A stretch of 8,797 bases of DNA from Legionella genomosp. 1 (GTDB lineage: Bacteria > Pseudomonadota > Gammaproteobacteria > Legionellales > Legionellaceae): positions 1 to 8,797 of the forward strand of contig CAMDJY010000050.1 of NCBI GenBank assembly GCA_945901145.1, in the 5' to 3' direction. The notes under the pieces are model-generated. The model saw nothing but the letters and a program-made list of their open reading frames with translations, made no database searches and was not told where the DNA came from. Below, piece by piece: positions 1 to 8,797 of this stretch. The translations under genes and the position numbers were made by a program. Position 1 is the stretch's first letter. The number at the start of each line of letters is the position of its first letter.

Positions 1-304
1 CATGGTCATTCAACATGCACCACCATTAGTTAATGGTCGCCGCATTAAGTTAAGATATGCGCATATCGGCGGACATAATCCACCGTTGATTGTTATTCAT
101 GGCAATCAACTCGATGCATTACCTGATAGTTATAAACGCTATCTCAATAAGGCTTATACTGAAAAATTGAAACTCATTGGTACCCCTCTTAAACTTGAGT
201 TCAAAGGGGGAGAAAATCCTTATAAAAATAAAAAAAATAAATTAAGCGAGCGGCAATTAAAGCATAGAAAGCGAATGATGAGTTGGGTGAAAAAGAAGCG
301 ATAA
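1..304 (+). CDS. der: GTPase Der (EngA), C-terminal KH-like domain, partial
   Basis: This is the 3' end of the gene for Der, the double-GTPase needed for maturation of the 50S ribosomal subunit. Both GTPase domains lie upstream of the window; base 1 is the last base of a codon and the frame continues from base 2. About 100 residues are visible and they match the KH-like domain that follows GTPase 2: [15 protein letters not shown], then [11 protein letters not shown], then LPDSYKRYL, then [15 protein letters not shown]. After these comes the strongly basic tail ([12 protein letters not shown]...KKKR) seen in gammaproteobacterial Der proteins. The methionine at base 2 is internal and is not the start. 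The stop is 13 bases before the methyltransferase gene, which suggests one transcript. The family assignment is firm; only the 3' part can be judged. Confidence 0.95.
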   Translation, partial: MVIQHAPPLVNGRRIKLRYAHIGGHNPPLIVIHGNQLDALPDSYKRYLNKAYTEKLKLIGTPLKLEFKGGENPYKNKKNKLSERQLKHRKRMMSWVKKKR

Positions 305-317
305 TTCAAGGAACATC

Positions 318-1085
318 ATGACGTTAGCAGACAGGTTTGGTTCAGTCACAGACAGTCACCGCATAGCAATCGATCAAATTAAGCGCTCTAAGCTATGTCA
401 GAGGACGCATTACAATGTCCTTGATCTTGGCGTTGGAGATGGCGCTTTTTTAAGTAAGTTAAATGCGCATCTACCGTTGGCTGAATTTACTGGTATTGAT
501 GTGTGTGGTGAGATGTTAAAACGTGCTCAAGCGTTATTGCCCATGAAAACTATTGAGGCAAGTGCGACTGAGGTTGAGCATTATCTTCCGCCACATAGTC
601 AAGATCTCGTGTTAGCGCATTTTATTAATGCTTATATTCCAACCCATACTTTATTTAATACAGCGAATATGCTCACGCGAGCAACAGGATACTTTTCGAT
701 TATAACCACGACCTATGATTCATTTCCGATTGCGCAGCAATATTTAGCAGATTTTATTGCACAAGGCTCATTATTGAGTAGTGTTGTGGGTCATTATTAT
801 AAATCTATCGTTAAAAGTACGACGGTTGTTGCTAATCAAGCCGAATTGCTGCAAACATTTAAAGATCATGATTTCGAAATACTGGAACATTATCGGCTCA
901 ACATTCCCATTGTGTTCAATAATATCGAAGATTTGGCGTTATTTGGTATGGAAGGTACTTGGTTTTTAAATAGCTTATCTATTCGTATGTTGCCAAAACA
1001 TTTTTTATTGGAACGTTTAAAACGATTATTTAGTAAAATTTTTACCTTTCCTTATCAAGATACTCATGTGATTGATGTCATCCTT

Positions 1086-1097
<12 letters not shown>
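318..1097 (+). CDS. Class I SAM-dependent methyltransferase, substrate unknown
   Basis: A 259-residue protein with a Rossmann-type methyltransferase core. Motif I is VLDLGVGDG at residues 34-42 (glycine-rich SAM loop). It is followed by an acidic residue at the end of strand 2 (GID, D61, expected to bind the ribose hydroxyls) and a motif-IV-like stretch DLVLAHFINAYI at 96-107. The last 100 residues show no motif I can assign and probably form the substrate-recognition part. They include a basic, amphipathic segment (about 225-245) that might touch a membrane or nucleic acid, which is inference. There is no signal peptide. AAGGA lies five bases before ATG 318 and supports the start. The gene sits between der and ligA, and neither neighbour suggests a substrate. 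A small-molecule or lipid/quinone-type methyltransferase is as possible as one acting on RNA or protein. The fold is confident; the function is not. Confidence 0.8.
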
Positions 1098-4164
<3,067 letters not shown>

Positions 4165-4168
<4 letters not shown>

Positions 4169-4995
4169 ATACTGTTTATATACCTAGCCTCACAACACCA
4201 GAAGGCTCCGCGTTAATTGCTGAAGACTGGGAACGTATTGGCATTCATATAGTTTCTTATGATTTACCCATGTTATTGGCAAAGCCTGGATTAGATGTGC
4301 TTAAACAAATCCCGTTATTATCACGATATGTCGGTTGGCAAGGTCAACTCGTCCTCAACGCTTCTCATCTTCAACAAAATCATCAGGGTTTGTATACGAT
4401 GCGCTCACCATATGATGGGCGTGTACAGCGGTTTTCAGCCGAAATGATTCTCGCATTCATTAAAACACTGCAACCAGATATTTTAGTGCTTGCCACAGGC
4501 ATGTTTAAACAAATTGATGAAAGTTTATCTGAAGCTATGCAAATTATCATACCCTATGATGATGTATTCGCAATGAATCATACAAATTTATATGCTGGTA
4601 TATTGTTAGCGTTTGATGAAACCACAGAAAAACTCACTGATCTGATGATCAAGCAAGAAAAAATTGCCCATCTAAATACACCTTGTTATCTTTCAGGCTC
4701 ATTTTCTTTGCAATTACACCAGCAATTAAAAAATATAGGTTTTATGTGGATTGAATCCAATCGTCCGGCACAAGATGCAGTGAATGGCATAGTTTATTGC
4801 GAGCACGAAGTTAAATCTATCCAAGATTTATCTATGGCAACGGCTTTTGAGCCGTTAGATGACAAATGTCAGTGTGTTGCTTGTCAGAGCCAACTCACAA
4901 GAGCGTATCTACATCATTTGTATGTAAATACGCCTGCGCTTTGCCAAAGATTTTTAATTCAGCATAATGTTAATTATTATAAATGTCTGTCATGA
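4165..4995 (+). CDS. Shortened tRNA-guanine transglycosylase (TGT) paralogue lacking the catalytic aspartates
   Basis: A 276-residue member of the TGT family (normal length about 375), placed where tgt usually follows queA and overlapping it by ATGA. Blocks that align by eye with TGT: residues 4-41 match the PAFMPVGTQG...GNTYHLMLRPG region; WQGQLVLNASHLQ (58-70) matches WDGPILTDSGGFQ; MRSPYDG (79-85) matches FRSHIDG; PDILVLATGM (104-113) matches ADIIMAFDEC; 172-208 aligns without gaps to the segment ending FDCVMPTRNARNG; and 229-272 matches the zinc region. Zinc ligands C235, C237, C240 and H267 are kept, with RAYLHHL between. The acidic residues are not: E. coli D89 becomes N65, D143 becomes T111, and the nucleophile D264 becomes E197. 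The VQGG and GGLAVGE pocket motifs are absent or deleted. About 20 residues are missing at the N-terminus, about 45 centrally and about 30 at the C-terminus. It could be a non-catalytic partner subunit or a decaying tgt. The frame is open throughout, and conservation of structural over catalytic positions mildly favours a retained role. Transglycosylase activity is unlikely. Confidence 0.8.
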
Positions 4996-5189
4996 TTTTC
5001 GTAGGTTCTTCGAGAATGTTTAATATTTCGATAGCACAATAAACTTTATCTCGCTTGCTATCATTCATCTTTTTAATAATGCCAGCAGTTTCAAGTTTTT
5101 GAACACTTCTTTGTTTAATTATTTTTTAGGTGATTAACTTCTTCAGCATTCATAAAATAATTTGTTGATGATCTTTTTCCAAAATCAAT
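4970..5189 (-). pseudogene. Frameshifted remnant resembling the C-terminal winged-helix tail of a Fic-family protein
   Basis: On the minus strand, an open stretch of 51 codons (5125 down to the TAA at 4972-4970) reads QRSVQKLETAGIIKK, then DSKRDKVYCA, then EILNILEEP. This resembles the winged-helix tail behind the AMPylating/phosphorylating domain of many bacterial Fic proteins (pattern: LxxLxxxGIIKE, GxxRxxxY, ILDILEEP). Just upstream, in a different frame (5189-5118), is DFGKRSSTNYFMNAEEVNHL, which could be the preceding linker and first helix, so at least one frameshift near 5120 separates the parts. No Fic catalytic HxFxxGNGR motif exists in the window, so the enzyme domain is gone. The stop codon lies 26 bases inside the 3' end of the TGT-like gene on the other strand. 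The assignment rests on pattern memory of a short tail and is moderate at best. That this is decayed coding sequence is more secure than its family. Confidence 0.45.
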
Positions 5190-5319
5190 TTATATCCACA
5201 AGCGTGCGAAATATTAATAAAATTGCTGAGTTTTATATCATCTAGGTAATTTTTGCTGTTTCTTTAGCACTGCGTGCGTGAATTTTTTCCTCTTCTGTTG
5301 GATCGTAGCGTTTATTCAT
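5150..5319 (-). pseudogene. Broken 5' part of a small unrecognised gene
   Basis: A good start region (AAGGAG at 5331-5326, seven bases before ATG 5319-5317) opens a frame beginning MNKRYDPTEEEKIHARSAKE that stops after 25 codons at 5244-5242. One extra A in the A-run near 5251-5255 would let it continue as NYLDDIKLSNFINISHACGY and on to a stop at 5152-5150, about 56 residues in all, so a single-base deletion is the likely break. The product would be small, polar and cytosolic, without a signal peptide. I do not recognise the family. The position upstream of a Fic-like tail, with a palindrome over the start, is what an antitoxin or autoregulated small gene would look like; this is inference only. 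It may also be the start of the same original gene as the Fic-like tail. Confidence 0.4.
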
Positions 5320-5343
5320 ACTTATCTCCTTTAAGTATGAATA
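5313..5343. promoter_or_regulatory. Perfect 12-bp inverted repeat with 7-base spacer over a start region (probable operator)
   Basis: On the plus strand, TATTCATACTTA (5313-5324) is matched exactly by its reverse complement TAAGTATGAATA (5332-5343), with TCTCCTT between. Read on the minus strand, the spacer is the ribosome binding site AAGGAGA and the downstream arm contains the ATG of the broken small gene. The upstream arm overlaps the likely -10 element. If transcription starts about seven bases after that -10, near 5333, most of the upstream arm would not be in the RNA. A dimer-binding DNA operator therefore fits better than an RNA hairpin. Neither strand has a following T-run, so it is not an intrinsic terminator. 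Confidence 0.65.
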
Positions 5344-5348
5344 TAGCA
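5340..5348 (-). promoter_or_regulatory. Possible extended -10 promoter reading into the remnant
   Basis: On the minus strand the bases read TGC-TATATT: a near-consensus -10 hexamer (5345-5340) with the TGn extension (5348-5346). No good -35 is visible 16-18 bases upstream, which is tolerable for extended -10 promoters. It lies about 20 bases before the start codon of the broken gene, overlaps the inverted repeat, and is in the short gap after cysS. In such an AT-rich stretch a chance match is quite possible. Confidence 0.35.
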
Positions 5349-5389
5349 CAAATGAAAATAAAAATTACTTTTTGATCTATTTTATCCCG

Positions 5390-6772
5390 TTAAATTACCC
5401 GCCAATGACTTCCTTTTGAGGTATCTTCGAGTTCAATGCCCTCAGCAAGTAATAATGCACGGATTTCATCGGCACGTGCCCATTGGCGTTCAAGGCGGGC
5501 GCGTTCTCTTTCTTGAATCAGTGTTTCAATGTGGCTGATTTTTTCTTTTGAAATTCCAGACCGTAAAAAATTATCAGGTGCTTCGTGTAATAAGCCGAGG
5601 GTATTGGCTAAATATTTCAAAGTGACGGCTAAAGAACGCGTATTTTGCTTATTTAATTCGTGAGATAGTTCAAACAGAATAGACAATGCGATTGGCGTGT
5701 TGAAATCATCTGACATGGCTTCAAAGAAAGCATTTGTCCAGGTTTTATCGAGTAAGTTTGCATCATGGCTTGTCGCTGATGTGAACAGATCTGAGAATAA
5801 ACGCATTGATTGATAAAAGCGCTTCAATGCTTTTTGAGCCAAGCCAATGGTTGCTTCTGAGTAGTTCAGTGGGCTTCTATAGTGACTGCTGAGTAAGAAA
5901 TAACGTAAGGTTTCTGGATGATATTGTTTGAGTGCATCACTAATTAATAAAAAATTACCAGTTGATTTTGACATTTTTTCATTGTTCAGCTGTAACATGC
6001 CAACATGTAGCCAATAGTTCGCAAAGTTTTTCTGAGTGATTGATTCACTTTGGGCAATTTCATTTTCATGATGCGGGAATTGTAAATCTAAACCGCCACC
6101 ATGAATATCAAATTGCTCGCCGAGTGCTTCCATGGCCATCGCCGAACACTCAATATGCCAACCGGGTCGTCCGGCACCCCAAGGAGAGGGCCAGCTGGGT
6201 TCGTTAGGCTTAGCTTGCTTCCAGAGGACAAAGTCAAGCGGTGAGCGTTTATCTTCAGAAATGGCGACCCGTGCGCCTGAGATTAAGCCCTCGATATCTT
6301 TGTGCGCTAATTTTCCATAATCAGGAAAACGTTGGACTTCAAAGCAGATATCTCCGTTTTTACTAAGATAGGCAATTTCTTTATCGAGTAGCTGTTGAAT
6401 TAAGCTAATAATGGCATCGATCGAAGTTGTTGCACGCGGTTCGTGGGTCGGCGCTAAGCAATTTAATGCTGCCATATCTTGATGCATGGAGTGAATATAA
6501 AGTTCAGTTAAGGCGTTGATATCAAGCTGTTGTTCATCGGCACGGGCGATGATTTTATCGTCAATGTCGGTAATATTGGTGACATAGGTGACGTCAAAAT
6601 TTAATGCTTGAAAAAAACGTACGATGACATCAAAACACACCATGGAGCGGGCGTGGCCAAGGTGGCAGTGATCATAGACTGTGATACCGCAGACGTATAA
6701 GCCTAATTTGCCGTCTATGAGGGGCTTGAAGATTTCTTTTTGACGGGTTAACGTGTTGTACAGTTTAATCAT
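5390..6772 (-). CDS. cysS: Cysteinyl-tRNA synthetase CysRS
   Basis: Charges tRNA-Cys with cysteine; a class I synthetase. The 460-residue protein has the family's usual length and signatures: zinc ligands C28 (in [10 protein letters not shown]), C209 (in HIECSAMAM), H234 and E238 (in FPHHENEIA); the HIGH motif as HLGH (37-40); and the KMSKS loop (266-270, [11 protein letters not shown]). The tRNA-binding C-terminal part ends normally with [13 protein letters not shown]. Zinc binding lets the enzyme select cysteine over serine. The start is supported by AGGA about nine bases before the ATG and by N-terminal homology ([12 protein letters not shown]). It follows glnS by 21 bases on the same strand and probably shares its transcript. 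No convincing terminator follows the stop. Confidence 0.98.
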   Translation of the reverse strand: MIKLYNTLTRQKEIFKPLIDGKLGLYVCGITVYDHCHLGHARSMVCFDVIVRFFQALNFDVTYVTNITDIDDKIIARADEQQLDINALTELYIHSMHQDMAALNCLAPTHEPRATTSIDAIISLIQQLLDKEIAYLSKNGDICFEVQRFPDYGKLAHKDIEGLISGARVAISEDKRSPLDFVLWKQAKPNEPSWPSPWGAGRPGWHIECSAMAMEALGEQFDIHGGGLDLQFPHHENEIAQSESITQKNFANYWLHVGMLQLNNEKMSKSTGNFLLISDALKQYHPETLRYFLLSSHYRSPLNYSEATIGLAQKALKRFYQSMRLFSDLFTSATSHDANLLDKTWTNAFFEAMSDDFNTPIALSILFELSHELNKQNTRSLAVTLKYLANTLGLLHEAPDNFLRSGISKEKISHIETLIQERERARLERQWARADEIRALLLAEGIELEDTSKGSHWRVI

Positions 6773-6793
6773 TACTATGTCCTAACTATTGTC

Positions 6794-8458
6794 CTAGATG
6801 TTAATTTTTGCCCAGGTATCTTTGAGATCGACCACCCGATGACACGCTGTGACTTGGTCGTTTTCGACTGCAGAGACAGCATAATAGCCTAACCGTTCAA
6901 ATTGAAAAACTTCACTGAGTTTTGCCGATTTTACCGAAGGTTCAGCGAAGCCTTGCAGATGGTGTAAAGAATCGTGATTTAAAAATTGCATAAAATCTTC
7001 TTCGCGACCTGGATTTGCATCATGAAATAATCTGTCATATTGAGCAATCTGAATGGGATGCGCATGTAGTGCTGAAACCCAGTGAATCACCCCTTTGACT
7101 TTTCTATCTACTGGATTTTTGCCTAAAGTGTCTGGATCATGGGTGCAATGTAATTCAATGATTTCACCGGACTTGTTTTTAATAACATCGGTACAACGAA
7201 TGATATAAGCATGACGCAAACGGACCTCACTTCCTGGCGATAGTCTAAAATAGCCTTTGGGTGGGTCTAATAAAAAGTCGCTGCGTTCAATATAAATTTC
7301 TTTGGAGAACGGCATGATACGCTGACCCATGGTTTCATCTTGTGGGTTAAAAGCAACTTGCAGCTGTTCTATTTGGTCGTTTGGATAATTGGTGATGATG
7401 ATTTTAATGGGGTCAAACACGCATAGCGCGCGTTTTGCTTGGGTATTCAAAACATCACGAACACAGGTTTCCAGAACCGACATATCAATGACAGAATCAC
7501 TGCGTGAAATGCCGATTTGTTCACAAAACTGATGTAATGCTTGCGGCGGATAGCCGCGTTTACGCATGCCTTGGATGGTTGGTAATCGGGGATCATCCCA
7601 GCCGTTGACCACACCAGAGTCAACTAATTGTTTTAATTTACGTTTACTGGTGACGGTATGCGATAAATTAAGTCGTGCAAATTCAGTTTGAATTGGCTTG
7701 GCGGGGACGGGTAAATGCTCGATAAACCAATTATAGAGCGGTCGATGGTCTTGAAATTCGAGCGTACATAATGAGTGTGTAATTTTTTCAAGTGCATCTG
7801 AAATTGGGTGGGCATAATCATACATGGGGTAAATGCACCAAGTATCGCCTGTGCGTTGATGAGGAACATGACGAATACGATAGAGCACCGGATCTCGCAT
7901 ATTAATATTTCCTGATTGCATATCGATTCGGGCGCGTAATACATGAGCGCCATCAGCAAACTCTCCCGCTTTCATGCGTTGAAATAAATCTAGGCTTTCT
8001 TCAATGGGACGATGACGATAAGGACTGTCTCGACCCGGTTCTTGCAACGTCCCACGATAAGCGCGGATTTCTTCCATGGTCAGGCTATCAACATAGGCTA
8101 ACCCCTGTTGAATGAGTAGGACGGCATAATCATACAAAATTTGATAATAATCAGAAGAATGCGTTATCGCAGTCCAGTTGAACCCCAACCATTTGACATC
8201 TTCGATAATTGCTCGAACATACTCGTCTTCTTCTTTCATGGGATTGGTGTCGTCGAAACGTAAATAACATTGTCCAGAAAATTCTTGGGCGAGTCCAAAG
8301 TTCAAACAAATAGATTTTGCATGACCAATATGCAAATAGCCATTGGGCTCTGGAGGAAAACGCGTGACAATATTTGTATGTTTACCGGATTCGAGGTCAT
8401 CGATGATGAGTTGACGAATAAAATGTTTCGGTGCATCTAAAGACGTGTTTTTACTCAT
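6794..8458 (-). CDS. glnS: Glutaminyl-tRNA synthetase GlnRS
   Basis: Charges tRNA-Gln directly with glutamine, so this organism need not rely on the GatCAB transamidation route for that tRNA. Its 554 residues equal the E. coli enzyme length. Signatures are FIRQLIIDDLESGKH (13-27), TRFPPEPNGYLHIGHAKS (32-49, HIGH at 43-46), YLRFDDTNPMKE (65-76), CTLEFQDHRPLYNW (231-244) and the second ATP motif VTSKRKLKQLV (269-279). E. coli has Met where this protein has Thr270 in that loop; the catalytic SKRK is kept. The C-terminal anticodon-binding beta-barrels are complete, including PKGYFRLSPGSEVRLRHAY. The start is supported by an AGGA about eight bases upstream and by N-terminal homology. It begins 14 bases after truA, which suggests an operon. 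Confidence 0.98.
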   Translation of the reverse strand: MSKNTSLDAPKHFIRQLIIDDLESGKHTNIVTRFPPEPNGYLHIGHAKSICLNFGLAQEFSGQCYLRFDDTNPMKEEDEYVRAIIEDVKWLGFNWTAITHSSDYYQILYDYAVLLIQQGLAYVDSLTMEEIRAYRGTLQEPGRDSPYRHRPIEESLDLFQRMKAGEFADGAHVLRARIDMQSGNINMRDPVLYRIRHVPHQRTGDTWCIYPMYDYAHPISDALEKITHSLCTLEFQDHRPLYNWFIEHLPVPAKPIQTEFARLNLSHTVTSKRKLKQLVDSGVVNGWDDPRLPTIQGMRKRGYPPQALHQFCEQIGISRSDSVIDMSVLETCVRDVLNTQAKRALCVFDPIKIIITNYPNDQIEQLQVAFNPQDETMGQRIMPFSKEIYIERSDFLLDPPKGYFRLSPGSEVRLRHAYIIRCTDVIKNKSGEIIELHCTHDPDTLGKNPVDRKVKGVIHWVSALHAHPIQIAQYDRLFHDANPGREEDFMQFLNHDSLHHLQGFAEPSVKSAKLSEVFQFERLGYYAVSAVENDQVTACHRVVDLKDTWAKINI

Positions 8459-8472
8459 GGATCAATCCTGTT

Positions 8473-8797
8473 TTAAAAAAATAATGGACTATCTGTCGGG
8501 GAAAGCATGCCAAATTCTGGTGGATAACTCACGCCGGTTAAATAAAGACCATAGGGTGGGGCGGTTGCTGCACCTAAACGTCTATCTTTTGCGACTAAGA
8601 CTTCTTTAACCCAATCAGCAGAGCGACGGCCAGAGCCCACAGCCATTAAGACACCAGCAATATTTCTAACCATGTGGTGTAAAAAAGCGTTGGCTGTAAT
8701 TTCCATGATGACTAAATCTTCCCGGCGAAATATTTTAATTTTCTCAATATTGCGCATCGGTGTTTTAGATTGACACTCAACGGAACGAACCGAGGTA
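8473..8797 (-). CDS. truA: tRNA pseudouridine synthase A TruA, C-terminal part, partial
   Basis: Isomerises uridines 38-40 in the anticodon arm of many tRNAs to pseudouridine. The gene enters from the right edge of the window. About 107 C-terminal residues are visible, continuing in frame from the edge through SVRSVECQSKTPMRNIEKI, so the internal ATG at 8757 is not the start. Diagnostic blocks are the ECQSKTP motif, ITANAFLHHMVRNIAGVLMAVGSG (about residues 34-57 of the visible part) and the C-terminal APPYGLYLTGVSYP. The catalytic aspartate lies upstream and cannot be checked. It is the first visible gene of the minus-strand block ahead of glnS and cysS. Confidence 0.96.
   Translation of the reverse strand, partial: TSVRSVECQSKTPMRNIEKIKIFRREDLVIMEITANAFLHHMVRNIAGVLMAVGSGRRSADWVKEVLVAKDRRLGAATAPPYGLYLTGVSYPPEFGMLSPTDSPLFF

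Noticed and set aside
5031..5351. Nine-base direct repeat ATAGCACAA at 5031-5039 and 5343-5351 as a target-site duplication
   Set aside because: One copy lies inside the Fic-like coding remnant rather than at its edge, and a 9-mer repeat in such an AT-rich stretch is close to chance expectation.
5361..5375. A-run/T-run inverted repeat just after cysS as a terminator
   Set aside because: The stem is only A:T pairs with no G:C, so it would be too weak for an intrinsic terminator. The nearby 12-bp palindrome lacks a T-run on either strand.
6132..6320. 62-codon plus-strand frame opposite cysS
   Set aside because: It is antisense to the zinc-ligand region of cysS, whose coding is certain; it is a shadow frame.
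7620..7660. Thr270 in the GlnRS SKRK loop as a defective active site
   Set aside because: The position before SKR varies among class I synthetases and the catalytic SKRK residues are intact, so this is probably neutral variation.
7633..7959. 108-codon open frame on the minus strand within glnS
   Set aside because: It is a different frame of the same strand as glnS across its conserved core, without a ribosome binding site or recognisable motif.

Overview
The window looks like a chromosomal housekeeping region of an AT-rich gammaproteobacterium (roughly 40% G+C by eye). The evidence is the basic C-terminal tail of Der, a GlnRS of the same length as the E. coli enzyme (554 aa), and a queA gene followed directly by a tgt-family gene. 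The style suggests an intracellular or host-associated relative of Legionellales, but that placement is inference, and no rRNA or other marker is present to fix it.

Layout. The plus strand carries one compact block: the 3' end of der, an unassigned SAM methyltransferase, ligA, queA and a shortened TGT-family gene. ligA/queA and queA/tgt-like each overlap by ATGA, so translation is probably coupled. The minus strand carries truA (3' part), glnS and cysS, spaced 14 and 21 bases apart and probably co-transcribed. The two blocks converge on about 400 bases (4996-5389) with no intact gene. This junction holds decayed minus-strand coding sequence: a short unrecognised 5' piece with an intact ribosome binding site, and a piece resembling the C-terminal winged-helix tail of Fic-family proteins. 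A perfect 12-bp inverted repeat lies over the start region.

Most interesting feature. The gene at 4165-4995 sits where tgt normally follows queA. It aligns with tRNA-guanine transglycosylase in several blocks and keeps the complete Cys-x-Cys-x2-Cys...His zinc site. By motif alignment, all three key aspartates (E. coli D89, D143 and D264) are replaced, by Asn, Thr and Glu. The substrate-pocket motifs around VQGG and GGLAVGE are lost, and the protein is about 100 residues short. It is either a non-catalytic TGT paralogue, comparable to the eukaryotic accessory subunit QTRT2, or a tgt decaying in place. Its C-terminal homology stops at about base 4980, where the Fic-like remnant begins, so the two events may be connected.

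Several genes here act on tRNA (queA, the tgt-like gene, truA, glnS, cysS). ligA serves DNA replication and repair, and der serves ribosome assembly.
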